Shown here: positions 1-6,798 of the stretch, in pieces
Position numbering within the stretch: position 1 is the first letter of the stretch
Layout: each line of letters opens with the position of its first letter
Source of the DNA: Planctomycetota bacterium
Lineage (GTDB): Bacteria; Planctomycetota; SZUA-567; H5-PLA8; CALKMO01
Length of the DNA stretch: 10,919 nt
Direction of reading: 5' to 3'
Assembly: GCA_026417845.1 (NCBI GenBank)
Contig: JAOACM010000098.1
Location: 1-10,919 of the forward strand
Notes under the pieces: generated by a model
Told to the model about the DNA's origin: nothing
What the model saw: the letters and a program-made list of their open reading frames with translations, nothing else
The model's database searches: none
Made by a program: the position numbers and the translations under genes

Positions 1-19
1 AGATGTGTATAAGAGACAG
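1..19 (+). other. Tn5 mosaic-end adapter sequence (not genomic)
   Basis: The first 19 bases are exactly the Tn5 mosaic end AGATGTGTATAAGAGACAG used in transposase-based sequencing libraries. The reverse complement closes the fragment at the other end. It adds a false in-frame stop (TAA, 10-12) just ahead of the sensor kinase and produces artificial peptides beginning MCIRD. Genomic sequence begins at position 20. Confidence 0.97.
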
Positions 20-1170
20 ATCCCGAGCTCAGGGCGGTCTACGCCAACGGCGAGGCGCTCAGGCTGACCGGTTTCCATTCCTCCCCGAAGGGGCGGCCGG
101 TGGGGGATATACTGGGGCCGGAGGTCGAAGCCGCCTGCGCCGGGGCATTCTCCAGGCAATGCTCGACCGTCATGGAGATATCCGGCAATTCTCCTGACCG
201 CGGCCGCGTCCCGCTCAGGTGCCGCATCCTTCCGCTCCCCGCACCCAAGTCGCGGACATCCGCGCTGATAGTCGTGATCGCGGACATGAGCGCGGAGAAG
301 CGGGCGATGGAAGAGGCGGCATCCAGGGAGCGGCTGGAGGCGATATCCGGAATGGCCGTGGCCATCGCGCACGAGATCCGGAACCCTCTGGCCTCGATAA
401 AGGGGGCCGCCCAGGAGGTCCGGAGGGCTGCCGCGGCGGCGATGGCCGGGCAGGCGGATCTGCTCGAAGTCATAATGTCGGAGTCGGCCAGGCTCGACGG
501 GATCGTCTCCGACTTCCTGAATTTCGCCCGTATGCGGCCTCCCGTCAGACGGCAGGTGCGCGTGCGCGACGCGATGGAGGAGGCGGAGATGCTCCTGAAG
601 AGCAGACCCGAGGCGGACGGCGTGGAGTTTCGCGTCGAATGTCCGCCGGACCTTTCGGCGCACGCGGATCCCGATCAGCTCAGGCAGGTCCTGCTGAACC
701 TCGGCATAAACGCCCTGGAGGCAATGGCTCTCTCGCCGGCGGGGAGGCGGTCTCTGTGCATCAGCGCGCGGGCGGTGGCTGACGGAACGCCGCGGAGGGC
801 CAGCGGCGATAGAGAGAATGATCCGGGCGGCGGGCTGACGGGAGGGAAAGGGGCGCATCGAGGGAAGGAGCCGACCCGCGGCAGAGGGGGGATCGTGGTG
901 GAGGTCACGGATACCGGGCCTGGGATGCCGGAAGAAACGCGCCGTCGCGCCTTCGATCCGTTCTTCACGACCAAGCCCAAGGGGACCGGCTTGGGCCTGG
1001 CCATCGTGGCGCGGATAATGCGGGCGCACGGTGGTTCAGTCCGTCTGTCTGGCGAGCCGGGCAGGGGAACCACGGCAGTCCTGTTCTTCCCCGGCGAGCC
1101 GGAGGCGCGGGGCGGGAGGGGGGACGAGGCGGTGGCATCGGCGACGGAGACTGGCGGAAGCGCCGGCTGA
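20..1170 (+). CDS. PAS-containing sensor histidine kinase, PilS/NtrB-like, 5'-truncated
   Basis: This is the sensor partner of the regulator that follows: it autophosphorylates a histidine and passes the phosphate on. The reading frame is open from the adapter junction (first full codon at 22), so the gene lacks its true start; the GTG at 100 is internal. The remaining N-terminus (VYANGEALRLTG, from about 37) looks like the start of a PAS domain. HisKA follows, with the H-box HEIRNPLASIKGA and its phospho-acceptor His at 370-372. The ATPase domain has an N-box (LNLGINALEAM, near 694-726), G1 box DTGPGMPEE (near 910), an F-box (FDPFFTTKPKGTG) and G2 box GTGLGLAIV (near 982). Between the N-box and G1 lies an unusually long basic Gly/Arg-rich insert (about 780-890). 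Any upstream sensor or membrane segments are missing. The IAHEIRNPL block resembles PilS/NtrB-type kinases. The fold is certain; the signal is unknown. Confidence 0.93.
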
Positions 1171-1216
1171 AAGGGGCGCGGAGACGACAGAGGGCCGGGG
1201 CGGGGCGCGGGGGCGT

Positions 1217-1286
1217 CCGGGGAGGGAGGCTCCCCGGCGCGCCCGCGAGGGGAGATCGGGGAGGTCGCGGCCGATCGGATCGGCCG
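1217..1286. promoter_or_regulatory. Two palindromes between kinase and regulator genes
   Basis: The 134-bp gap between the kinase stop and the regulator start contains two inverted repeats. One has 7-bp arms CCGGGGA (1217-1223) and TCCCCGG (1231-1237) with a 7-base loop. The other is a nearly perfect dyad with 9-bp arms CGGCCGATC (1268-1276) and GATCGGCCG (1278-1286) around one G, ending 9 bases before the AGGGA ribosome site. The second could be an operator dyad or an RNA hairpin modulating regulator expression. Function is inferred only from position and symmetry. Confidence 0.4.
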
Positions 1287-1304
1287 GCGCAGCCCAGGGA
1301 ACGG

Positions 1305-2702
1305 ATGCCACGCATGGACGGGATGCGCGGGAAGATACTGGTGCTGGACGACGAGCCGGCCATCCGCAAGGTGCTCGGCGCGGTGCTCCGGTGCGAGGGG
1401 CACCAGGTTTACGAGAGCGGAGACGGGGCGGAGGCGCTGGATATCGTCGCGCGTGAAGGGTGCGATCTGGTTATCCAAGACTTGCGCATGCCGGGGATGG
1501 ACGGCCTCCGGTTCCTGGCCCTGCTCAAGGAGCGGCATCCCGAAGTTCTCTCGATCGTGATAACCGCCTTCGGGACGTGGGAGACCGCCGTCGAGGCGAT
1601 GCGTCTGGGCGCCTACGACCACGTCAGGAAACCTTTCGATACCGACGAGATCCGGACGCTGGTCGCCAGGGCGGTTGAGCGCCGGGCGCTCTACAGACGC
1701 CTGAAGGAGCAGGGATTGCCCGGCGGCGCCCACGTCGGGGACATGGTGGGGAACTCCCCAGCGATAAGGGCGGTGGCAGACCTCGTGGCGCGCGTAGCCC
1801 CGACCGATTCGACCGTCCTCATCTGCGGCGAGACTGGTACGGGGAAGGAAATGGTAGCCAAGGCCTTCCATTACGGTTCGATGCGCGCCTTCGAGCCGTT
1901 CGTAGCCGTCAACTGCGGCGCCTTTCCGGAAACGTTGCTGGAATCCGAGCTCTTCGGACATGTCCGTGGAGCCTTCACGGGGGCGGTGGCGGACAGGAAG
2001 GGCGTTTTTGAACTCGCCGACCGCGGCACGCTGCTGCTGGACGAGATCGGCGAAATGAGCATCCAGACGCAGGTCAAGCTCCTGCGGGTGCTGGAGACCA
2101 GGACCTTCAAGCCGGTCGGAGGGATGAAGGAGAGGACCGTGGATGTCAGGCTGATCGCCTCGACCAACCGCGACTTGGCGGCCATGGTCAGGGAAAAGCA
2201 GTTCAGGGAGGACCTGTATTACCGTCTGAACGTCATACCGGTCTTCCTTCCGCCGCTCCGGGAACGGAAGGAGGACATACCGCTTCTGGCGGGCCATTTT
2301 CTGGCGCGTTTCGCCTCTCGCGCCGGGAAAAGAACGGTCAGGTTCTCTGAAGGAGCCATGTCGTGGCTCGCCGCCAACCCATGGGTCGGCAACGTCAGGG
2401 AGCTGGAGAACTGCATTGAGCGGGCGGTGGCGCTGTGCGACGGAGACACGATAGAGGTTCGCCACCTCGTCGGGCCTTCAGCCCCGGTTCCGAGGTCCGC
2501 GCCGCGCGAATTCCGCGTCCCGGAAGGGGGAATGGATCTGGAAAAGCGCATGGAGGAAATCGAGAGAGCCTACGTGACGGACGCGCTCGAACGCGCGGGA
2601 TGGAATCTGACCAGGGCCGCGCAGATGCTCGGGCTGTCGTTCCGCGCGATACGGTACAAGGTCAGGAGGCTCGGCATAGAACGCAGGGAGATGATCCCGT
2701 GA
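1305..2702 (+). CDS. Sigma-54-dependent response regulator, NtrC/PilR-type
   Basis: This is a 465-aa transcription activator that, when phosphorylated, remodels sigma-54 RNA polymerase by ATP hydrolysis. Residues 10-125 are the receiver: acidic pocket D15-D16, phospho-acceptor D59 (QDLRMPGMDG), T87, and K109 in VRKPF. Residues about 145-390 are the AAA+ domain: Walker A GETGTGKE (175-182), the sigma-54 contact loop GAFTGA (222-227, intact), Walker B LLLDE (243-247), and NPWVGNVRELEN (358-369). The C-terminus (about 424-457) is a Fis-type helix-turn-helix; SFRAIRYKVRRLGI is typical of PilR-like members. All key residues are present, so it should be functional. The ATG at 1305 has AGGGA (1296-1300) only 4 bases upstream; ATGs at 1314 and 1323 are alternatives. 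The adjacent kinase is the obvious partner. Its target promoters are unknown, and a pilR name is not justified because no pilus gene is visible. Confidence 0.95.
   Translation: MPRMDGMRGKILVLDDEPAIRKVLGAVLRCEGHQVYESGDGAEALDIVAREGCDLVIQDLRMPGMDGLRFLALLKERHPEVLSIVITAFGTWETAVEAMRLGAYDHVRKPFDTDEIRTLVARAVERRALYRRLKEQGLPGGAHVGDMVGNSPAIRAVADLVARVAPTDSTVLICGETGTGKEMVAKAFHYGSMRAFEPFVAVNCGAFPETLLESELFGHVRGAFTGAVADRKGVFELADRGTLLLDEIGEMSIQTQVKLLRVLETRTFKPVGGMKERTVDVRLIASTNRDLAAMVREKQFREDLYYRLNVIPVFLPPLRERKEDIPLLAGHFLARFASRAGKRTVRFSEGAMSWLAANPWVGNVRELENCIERAVALCDGDTIEVRHLVGPSAPVPRSAPREFRVPEGGMDLEKRMEEIERAYVTDALERAGWNLTRAAQMLGLSFRAIRYKVRRLGIERREMIP
2685..2701 (+). promoter_or_regulatory. Ribosome binding site and overlapping GTG start
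   Basis: AGGGAG (2685-2690) sits 8 bases before a GTG (2699-2701) that overlaps the regulator's TGA in a GTGA arrangement, typical of translational coupling. It is the best Shine-Dalgarno for the next gene and is why the long N-terminus was kept. The rival GTG at 2816 has no purine-rich site before it. Confidence 0.5.
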
Positions 2703-3934
2703 CGGCGGTCCTGCCCGTTTCCCGCTGCCTGCGGGAAAGAGCCGTCCCGTCGGACCGCTGCTCCGGAGCGGGCCTCCGGCCCGGTGCAGAGTGCGAGTCC
2801 TCCCGGCGCCGGCCTGTGTTTCGATCCTCCTTCCTCCCGGCGGTCGCCGCTGCCGCAGTGGCCGTGGCGACCGCGATCGGACCAGCTTCTGGTACGGACG
2901 CTGGCGGGCCGGAGCGCGAAATCGCACTGAAGTACGACCTGTCGGCCGGCCGGAGGATCGTCTACAGGATGGCGCGCGAAGTGCGCTCGACGCCGGAGGG
3001 CGGGGCGGAAGCCGTGGCCGGAACCGGCGCGGGGACCGGAGCCGGCGCCGGAGCCGGAGGAGGACCGGGGGCCGGGGCGGGGACCGGAACCGGGGAAGCG
3101 ACGGAGCGCGTGTTTTCCGAGGAGACGGTGCTTGATCTCCTTGTCGCGCGGCGGGAGAAGGACGGCACCGTCCGGATCGAGGCGCGGAGGAGATCGGTCA
3201 GTGTCGGGATGCCGTGCGTCGAAAGGTTCCCGGTGAGCGAAACCGCGCCGGTCCGCCGGGAGACGGTTACGGCTTCGATCCGGCAGGCGGTCGAGGATTT
3301 TCTCGCTGGAGAAGCGGAGACCTGGCGGATGGACGAGCTGGGGCGGATCGAAACGGACGCAGACACTGGAGCGGCAGCGACCGGGGCCGCAAGGAAGGCG
3401 CATCGCACGGCCAGGTGGAAAAGGAGGACCGTCGAGGATCTCGCCGGGGCATGGCGCGACACGGCGAATATCTGCCCCCCGCTTCCCATCTGGCCGGTTT
3501 TCCCGGGAGGAGGCGGCCGTCCCGGGATTATGATGAAGTACCGCAGGCCGCAGGAGATGGCGACGACGGGCGGCACCGCCGCGGAAGCCGCGGAGGGAAG
3601 GAGCGGCATCCTCGAAATCGAGGCCGAATGGAAGCCCGGCCCGGCGGAAACGGGCGGTCCGGCCGGCCGCCGCCGCGTCTCGGGACCGCTGCGTCTGATC
3701 CCGCGCGTCGCCGTGGAGCGTTTCCTTGTGCCGCTGCCGGACGGGAAGGCGGCCGGGCGCGTCGCTGCCTGCGAATCCCTCCCGGGCAGGCTCGTATGGG
3801 ATATGGCCGACGGCTGGCCGGAACTGATCGAGGGGGGATTCCGCGCTACCGTGGAATACTCGATGGGAAACGCCTGCCTTTCGCGCACCGTTACCGTGCG
3901 GGTGAAGGTCGAGCGGATCCGGCAGGCTCCGTGA
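2699..3934 (+). CDS. Exported protein of unknown function with Gly/Ala/Thr-rich insert
   Basis: I do not recognise this 411-aa protein. From the GTG at 2699, the first 38 residues are Arg/Cys-rich. A signal-peptide-like stretch follows: basic RRRPVFR (36-42), hydrophobic core about 44-60, and small residues PASGTDA (62-68). Starting at GTG 2816 would give a conventional signal peptide (MFRSSFLPAVAAAAVAVA), so the mature protein is the same either way. After export, IALKYDLSAGRRIVYRM (75-91) looks like a beta-strand opening. A low-complexity stretch (about 106-133) is made almost only of Gly, Ala and Thr. The rest (135-411) alternates polar and hydrophobic residues as in beta-rich envelope proteins, ending in TVTVRVKVERI. 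There is no lipobox and no catalytic motif. It overlaps the regulator gene and precedes the dehydrogenase by 17 bases, so co-expression is likely. It may be a periplasmic or surface protein; a function cannot be assigned. Confidence 0.68.
   Translation: MTAVLPVSRCLRERAVPSDRCSGAGLRPGAECESSRRRPVFRSSFLPAVAAAAVAVATAIGPASGTDAGGPEREIALKYDLSAGRRIVYRMAREVRSTPEGGAEAVAGTGAGTGAGAGAGGGPGAGAGTGTGEATERVFSEETVLDLLVARREKDGTVRIEARRRSVSVGMPCVERFPVSETAPVRRETVTASIRQAVEDFLAGEAETWRMDELGRIETDADTGAAATGAARKAHRTARWKRRTVEDLAGAWRDTANICPPLPIWPVFPGGGGRPGIMMKYRRPQEMATTGGTAAEAAEGRSGILEIEAEWKPGPAETGGPAGRRRVSGPLRLIPRVAVERFLVPLPDGKAAGRVAACESLPGRLVWDMADGWPELIEGGFRATVEYSMGNACLSRTVTVRVKVERIRQAP
2718..2782. repeat. Run of three palindromes after the regulator gene
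   Basis: Three inverted repeats follow one another: TTTCCCGC/GCGGGAAA (2718-2725 and 2731-2738, 5-base loop), the perfect palindrome GCTCCGGAGC (2760-2769), and GGGCC/GGCCC (2770-2774 and 2778-2782). None has a T-tract. Such density is more typical of an intercistronic region than of a protein N-terminus, which argues for the later start (2816) of the exported protein or for an attenuating structure inside its message. Confidence 0.45.
3016..3096 (+). repeat. GC-rich degenerate tandem repeat encoding a Gly/Ala/Thr tract
   Basis: About 80 bp is built from variants of GCCGGA, GGGACC and GGGGCC, encoding roughly 28 residues of Gly, Ala and Thr with one Pro. The frame is kept throughout. It lies in the exported protein and is probably a flexible linker that expands and contracts by slippage. 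Confidence 0.7.
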
Positions 3935-3951
3935 AAAGCCGGGAGGAAGCG

Positions 3952-4959
3952 ATGAAGGGCGAGACCGGTCTGCTGGAGAGGGTCCCATGCCTGATGGTGA
4001 CGGCGAAGAACAAAGTTGAGTGCGCCGAAAGGCCGATCGGGGCGCTGAAACCGGGCCAGGTCCGTATCCGGACCGAGGTATCGCTGGTCAGCCCGGGAAC
4101 CGAACTGCACCATATTATGGGAACACACACGAAGTCTTCGACTTACCCGCGCGCGACCGGTTACATCTCCGTCGGCAGGATTGTCGGCATCGGCGACGGC
4201 GTCGAGGGGCTTGGCATCGGCCTCCGCGTGCTGACCGGCGGCGGCCATCTAGCTTATTCCAACTCCGATGCTTCCAGTGTCCTGGCCGTGCCCGACAACG
4301 TGGACCCCCTCGACGCGGCCGCCGTGGTGCTCTTGGCCATATCGCTCCGGGGAGTGCGCGGGGCCGGGATCAGATTCGGGGACTCAGTGGCCGTGTTCGG
4401 TCTGGGCATGATAGGAACCTACGCGGTCCACCTGGCCAGGCTGTCGGGCGCATTCCCCGTCATAGGCGTGGACCCGGTGCCGCTGAGGCGCGAGGTCGCG
4501 GCCTCCCTTGGGGCGACCGCCACACTGGACCCATCCGCAGGCGATGTCCGGAAGGGGATTCTCGAGGCGACCGGAGGCGAGGGCGCGCGGGCGAGTATAG
4601 ATGCCACCGGGACGACAAAGGTCATAACGTCCCTGCCGGACGTGACGGCCGAGTTCGGAAGAATCGTGGTGCTGGGCGGCATACACGGCCCGGTCCAGAT
4701 GGACCTCTACTCGCGTTTCCAGAAGGGCAATCTCACCATGATCGGCTGCGGGTCGGCCTATCCCGCCGATTACCCGTTCACGGACGCGCGCAACAAGGCC
4801 GTGCTGCTCGCCACGATCGCGGCGGGGATCGTCCGCCCGCGCCCCGCTATCACGCACGTCCTGCCGTGGAGAAAGGGACCGGAAGGCTACCGGATGCTGA
4901 TCGAGGAAAAGAACAAGGTTATCGGCGTGGCCTTCGACTGGACGGACGCCGCTCTGTAG
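3952..4959 (+). CDS. Medium-chain dehydrogenase/reductase without catalytic zinc site
   Basis: This 335-aa NAD(P)-dependent oxidoreductase belongs to the alcohol/threonine-dehydrogenase-like MDR superfamily and is probably cytoplasmic. Residues about 10-125 form the GroES-like domain (KPGQVRIRTEVSLVSPGTEL, 33-52; ATGYISVGRIVGIGDGVEG, 68-86). Residues about 126-290 form the Rossmann domain with FGLGMIG (149-155), GVD (172-174) at the end of the second strand, an IDATG motif (216-220), and LGGIHGP (241-247). Where zinc enzymes have a catalytic Cys after this TEV strand there is VSLVSPGTE, and the structural four-Cys zinc lobe is absent, so it should be zinc-independent. The VSPGTE signature resembles sugar-, polyol- and BchC-like dehydrogenases. 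The start is firm: GGGAGGA (3941-3947) lies 4 bases before the ATG. It follows the exported protein by 17 bases, as the last gene of the putative operon. The substrate cannot be told. Confidence 0.9.
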   Translation: MKGETGLLERVPCLMVTAKNKVECAERPIGALKPGQVRIRTEVSLVSPGTELHHIMGTHTKSSTYPRATGYISVGRIVGIGDGVEGLGIGLRVLTGGGHLAYSNSDASSVLAVPDNVDPLDAAAVVLLAISLRGVRGAGIRFGDSVAVFGLGMIGTYAVHLARLSGAFPVIGVDPVPLRREVAASLGATATLDPSAGDVRKGILEATGGEGARASIDATGTTKVITSLPDVTAEFGRIVVLGGIHGPVQMDLYSRFQKGNLTMIGCGSAYPADYPFTDARNKAVLLATIAAGIVRPRPAITHVLPWRKGPEGYRMLIEEKNKVIGVAFDWTDAAL

Positions 4960-5000
4960 CTGCGACCGCGAGCGCGAGCGTCCCGGCGCGGCGCGATCCT

Positions 5001-5019
5001 GGTCTCCCTCAGGGAGGCC
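5001..5019. terminator. Possible bidirectional hairpin between convergent genes
   Basis: GGTCTCCC (5001-5008) and GGGAGGCC (5012-5019) pair fully apart from one G-U across a 3-base loop, in the 195-bp gap where the dehydrogenase and diguanylate cyclase genes converge. There is no T-run on either strand, so intrinsic termination is uncertain. Nothing else was seen in this gap. Confidence 0.3.
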
Positions 5020-5154
5020 CGTGCGGCGGATGCCCCGCGATTCGCACCGCATTCCGATCAGTTCCAGCCAACGCGCACGGCACAAGCGTCCGTCCGCCGC
5101 GACAGGACCGCGGCGAGGGAAGAGATGGCAGCCGGACCGGCCGCGCCCGTCCGT

Positions 5155-6015
5155 TCATGTTCTGGCAACCGGCCGCGGCCTGACCGGGTGCGTCACGAAC
5201 CGCACGGCGTCCTTGCCGCCGTTCTTCGCTTCGTACATCGCGGCGTCGGCGGCGCCTATCATCTCGTCCACCGTCTGCGGGGGCTTCAGGAACGTCACCA
5301 CCCCCACGCTCATGGTCACCGGGTGCCCCTGCTCACGGAACATGTCTTCCAGCTTCTCCTGGAGCCGCACCAGGACGGCCCGGGCCTGCTCCGAGTCGGT
5401 ATCCGGCATCAGCAGGCAGAACTCGTCCCCCCCGACGCGGCCCAGCAGATCCACGCTCCGCGTCTCCTTCCTCACCGTCTGCGCGAACAGGTGCAGCAGG
5501 CGGTCGCCAGCCGCATGACCGTCCTCGTCATTCACCCGCTTGAAATCGTCAAGATCCATGTAGACCAGCGTCAGGGGTCGCCCGTTCCTTGCTGCCCTTT
5601 CCCGCTCCAGCTGCAACCGTTCCGTGAAGCAGCGCAGATTAGCCGCGCCCGTCAGGGAATCGGTGCGCGCCAGAAGGCTTTCCCTGTGCAGGGCCGTACG
5701 CAGCCTGTCGAGCACATATGCCACGGCCACGAAGAAGGTCAGGATTATGATCTCGTTCCAGAGACTTGTCAGGAAATCCTCCTGCCTGGACGCGTAAAAA
5801 CGCCTGATGATAAGCTCGCTCGTCACGCCAAGCAGGCAGAAGAGTATGCCGGCGGTCCGGCCCAGGTACCACGTCGCCAGCGCGATGGGAACCAGGTAGA
5901 AGCTGGAGAGCATTATGTGCTCGCCGGTCAGGTAGTCGGCCGCCTCGATCGCGGCCGTGGCGGCCAGGCAAACGGCCAGGATCGCCCACTTTGGAAGCCT
6001 CTCGAAGCCTAACAT
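5155..6015 (-). CDS. Membrane-anchored GGDEF diguanylate cyclase
   Basis: This 286-aa protein should make cyclic di-GMP from two GTP at the inner membrane. The N-terminal ~105 residues hold about four hydrophobic segments (roughly 9-26, 36-51, 54-70, 87-103) with an FYLVPIALATWYLG block, a small integral-membrane sensor type often seen fused to GGDEF domains. A short linker (104-118) leads to DSLTGAANLRCF (119-130). The cyclase domain carries MDLDDFKRVND (153-163, metal and guanine binding) and an intact GGDEF at 195-199. The inhibitory site RSVD (186-189) has the normal spacing before GGDEF, so product inhibition is expected. It ends with MSVGVV (235-240) and DAAMYEAKNGGKD (257-269). Length and motifs are complete. 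The ATG at 6015 is preceded by a GAGGGGAAGAG purine run. It is transcribed alone and convergently to the dehydrogenase. The sensed signal is unknown. Confidence 0.95.
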   Translation of the reverse strand: MLGFERLPKWAILAVCLAATAAIEAADYLTGEHIMLSSFYLVPIALATWYLGRTAGILFCLLGVTSELIIRRFYASRQEDFLTSLWNEIIILTFFVAVAYVLDRLRTALHRESLLARTDSLTGAANLRCFTERLQLERERAARNGRPLTLVYMDLDDFKRVNDEDGHAAGDRLLHLFAQTVRKETRSVDLLGRVGGDEFCLLMPDTDSEQARAVLVRLQEKLEDMFREQGHPVTMSVGVVTFLKPPQTVDEMIGAADAAMYEAKNGGKDAVRFVTHPVRPRPVART

Positions 6016-6062
6016 CTCTCTTCCCCTCGCCTGGCGGCATGGCGTCGCCCCGCCGGCCGAAC

Positions 6063-6091
6063 AATCTACACTCGGGCGGCGCGGCGAACAA
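6063..6091 (-). promoter_or_regulatory. Candidate sigma-70 promoter for the diguanylate cyclase gene
   Basis: On the minus strand, TTGTTC (6091-6086) and TAGATT (6068-6063) are separated by 17 bases and lie about 47 bases before the ATG. The matches to consensus are partial (3/6 and 4/6), so this is a position-supported guess. Confidence 0.33.
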
Positions 6092-6245
6092 GCGTCAGGA
6101 CGGCAGTTCGCCGCGGTGGAGCATGCGGCCCGGTCCGGCGCGGGTCCGTCGCGGTGCGATCCCGGATGGCGGGCGAAATATCCGCCAGCGACTCTCCTTA
6201 CCTCCCCGTAGCGGGAAACCCTGGGAGCGCAGGCGTCCTGCCAGC

Positions 6246-6456
6246 CCCGCCCCTGCGCATGGGGGGATCGAATGAGACGGCCGCTTGGACCTCGTACTTC
6301 TGGCTACCCGCCCCTGCGCGTGGATGGACCGGATGCGGGGCGGGGCCGAAACCCGCTCGCGGGGGACAGGCCCCTACGCGCAGGGGATTGAGATCAGTTG
6401 GCGTCGGCAACCGGTCCGGTTTGCAGGCGGGCTCCCACGCGCAGGAGATTGAGCGG
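6246..6456 (+). CRISPR. Degenerate CRISPR-like repeat remnant (four units)
   Basis: Four related palindromic repeats recur at a regular interval. The CCCCTGCGC/CCCCTACGC/TCCCACGC cores start near 6250, 6311, 6371 and 6433, giving periods of 61, 60 and 61 bp. The copies share a stem of the form CCCCTRCGCGCAGGGG followed by GATTGAG or GATGGACCGG. A 29-bp repeat plus 32-bp spacer is the geometry of type I-E arrays, whose repeats often end GGGGATGAACCG; the second copy, with GTGGATGGACCGG, is closest. The repeats differ from each other, so this is at best a decayed array. The intervening sequences (about 32 bp) are unlike one another, as spacers would be. There is no cas gene or clear leader in the fragment. 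The alternative is a degenerate set of intergenic palindromes. Confidence 0.4.
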
Positions 6457-6513
6457 GGTCATTTCTGCCCGCAGGCATCGGGTCATGCGCGTCCGATGCA
6501 GAAGCCCGTGTGC

Positions 6514-6647
6514 CGATAATCGTTTGCCTCATTCGGGTGTCGGTTGCCATTTGTAGTAGCTCGCCCGAACGGAGCAACAACGGTGCTACTGCAAATAAGA
6601 CCGCTATGCCGCCGCGCCCCAATATATGGGCACGGCAAACAATTACG
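6514..6647. mobile_element. Possible small inverted-repeat (MITE-like) element
   Basis: The segment is bounded by CGATAATCGTTTGCC (6514-6528) and GGCAAACAATTACG (6634-6647), which are inverted copies with one indel and one mismatch. Inside is a long hairpin: ATTTGTAGTAGC (6549-6560) pairs with GCTACTGCAAAT (6585-6596) apart from one G-U. The right-end sequence recurs exactly at 6829-6843, and a close relative lies at 10025-10036. There is no transposase, and target duplications are not obvious. It could instead be a structured RNA or terminator cluster. Confidence 0.35.
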
Positions 6648-6660
6648 TGTGCCGTCGCCC
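6628..6660. repeat. Hairpin overlapping the first CGGCAAACAATTACG copy
   Basis: GGGCACGGCA (6628-6637) pairs with TGCCGTCGCCC (6650-6660) with one bulged base, leaving a 12-base loop that contains AACAATTACG. The loop sequence belongs to the 15-bp direct repeat CGGCAAACAATTACG (6633-6647 and 6829-6843). Confidence 0.45.
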
Positions 6661-6775
6661 CGCCCATCGGAGACAAAACGGGAGTCGTGCGTATCCCGGA
6701 GGGCAGCCCTGAGGGGCAGAGTGATAGCTTGCCGGGGAGCGGGCCGGCCGGGGCGCACTGCCGCTTCGCCAATGG

Positions 6776-6798
6776 CCCCTCCCCCCTTGCGGGAGGGG
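6776..6798. repeat. REP-like GC-rich palindrome
   Basis: CCCCTCCC (6776-6783) and GGGAGGGG (6791-6798) form a perfect 8-bp stem around a 7-base loop. A similar structure with CCCCTCC and GGGAAGGGG arms occurs at about 9609-9629. Such palindromes are often dispersed in intergenic DNA of GC-rich bacteria. Confidence 0.5.

Noticed and set aside
675..2465. 596-codon minus-strand open frame opposite the kinase and regulator
   Set aside because: Antisense to two proteins with complete domain motifs; Pro/Arg/His-rich translation without domains, typical of a GC-rich shadow frame.
1305..2702. Naming the two-component pair pilS/pilR
   Set aside because: The helix-turn-helix and H-box resemble PilR/PilS, but no pilus gene or pilA-type promoter is visible, and many paralogues share these motifs.
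2570..4248. Long minus-strand frames opposite the exported protein and dehydrogenase
   Set aside because: Mirror frames of Gly/Ala/Arg-rich coding DNA; they conflict with the well-supported plus-strand operon.
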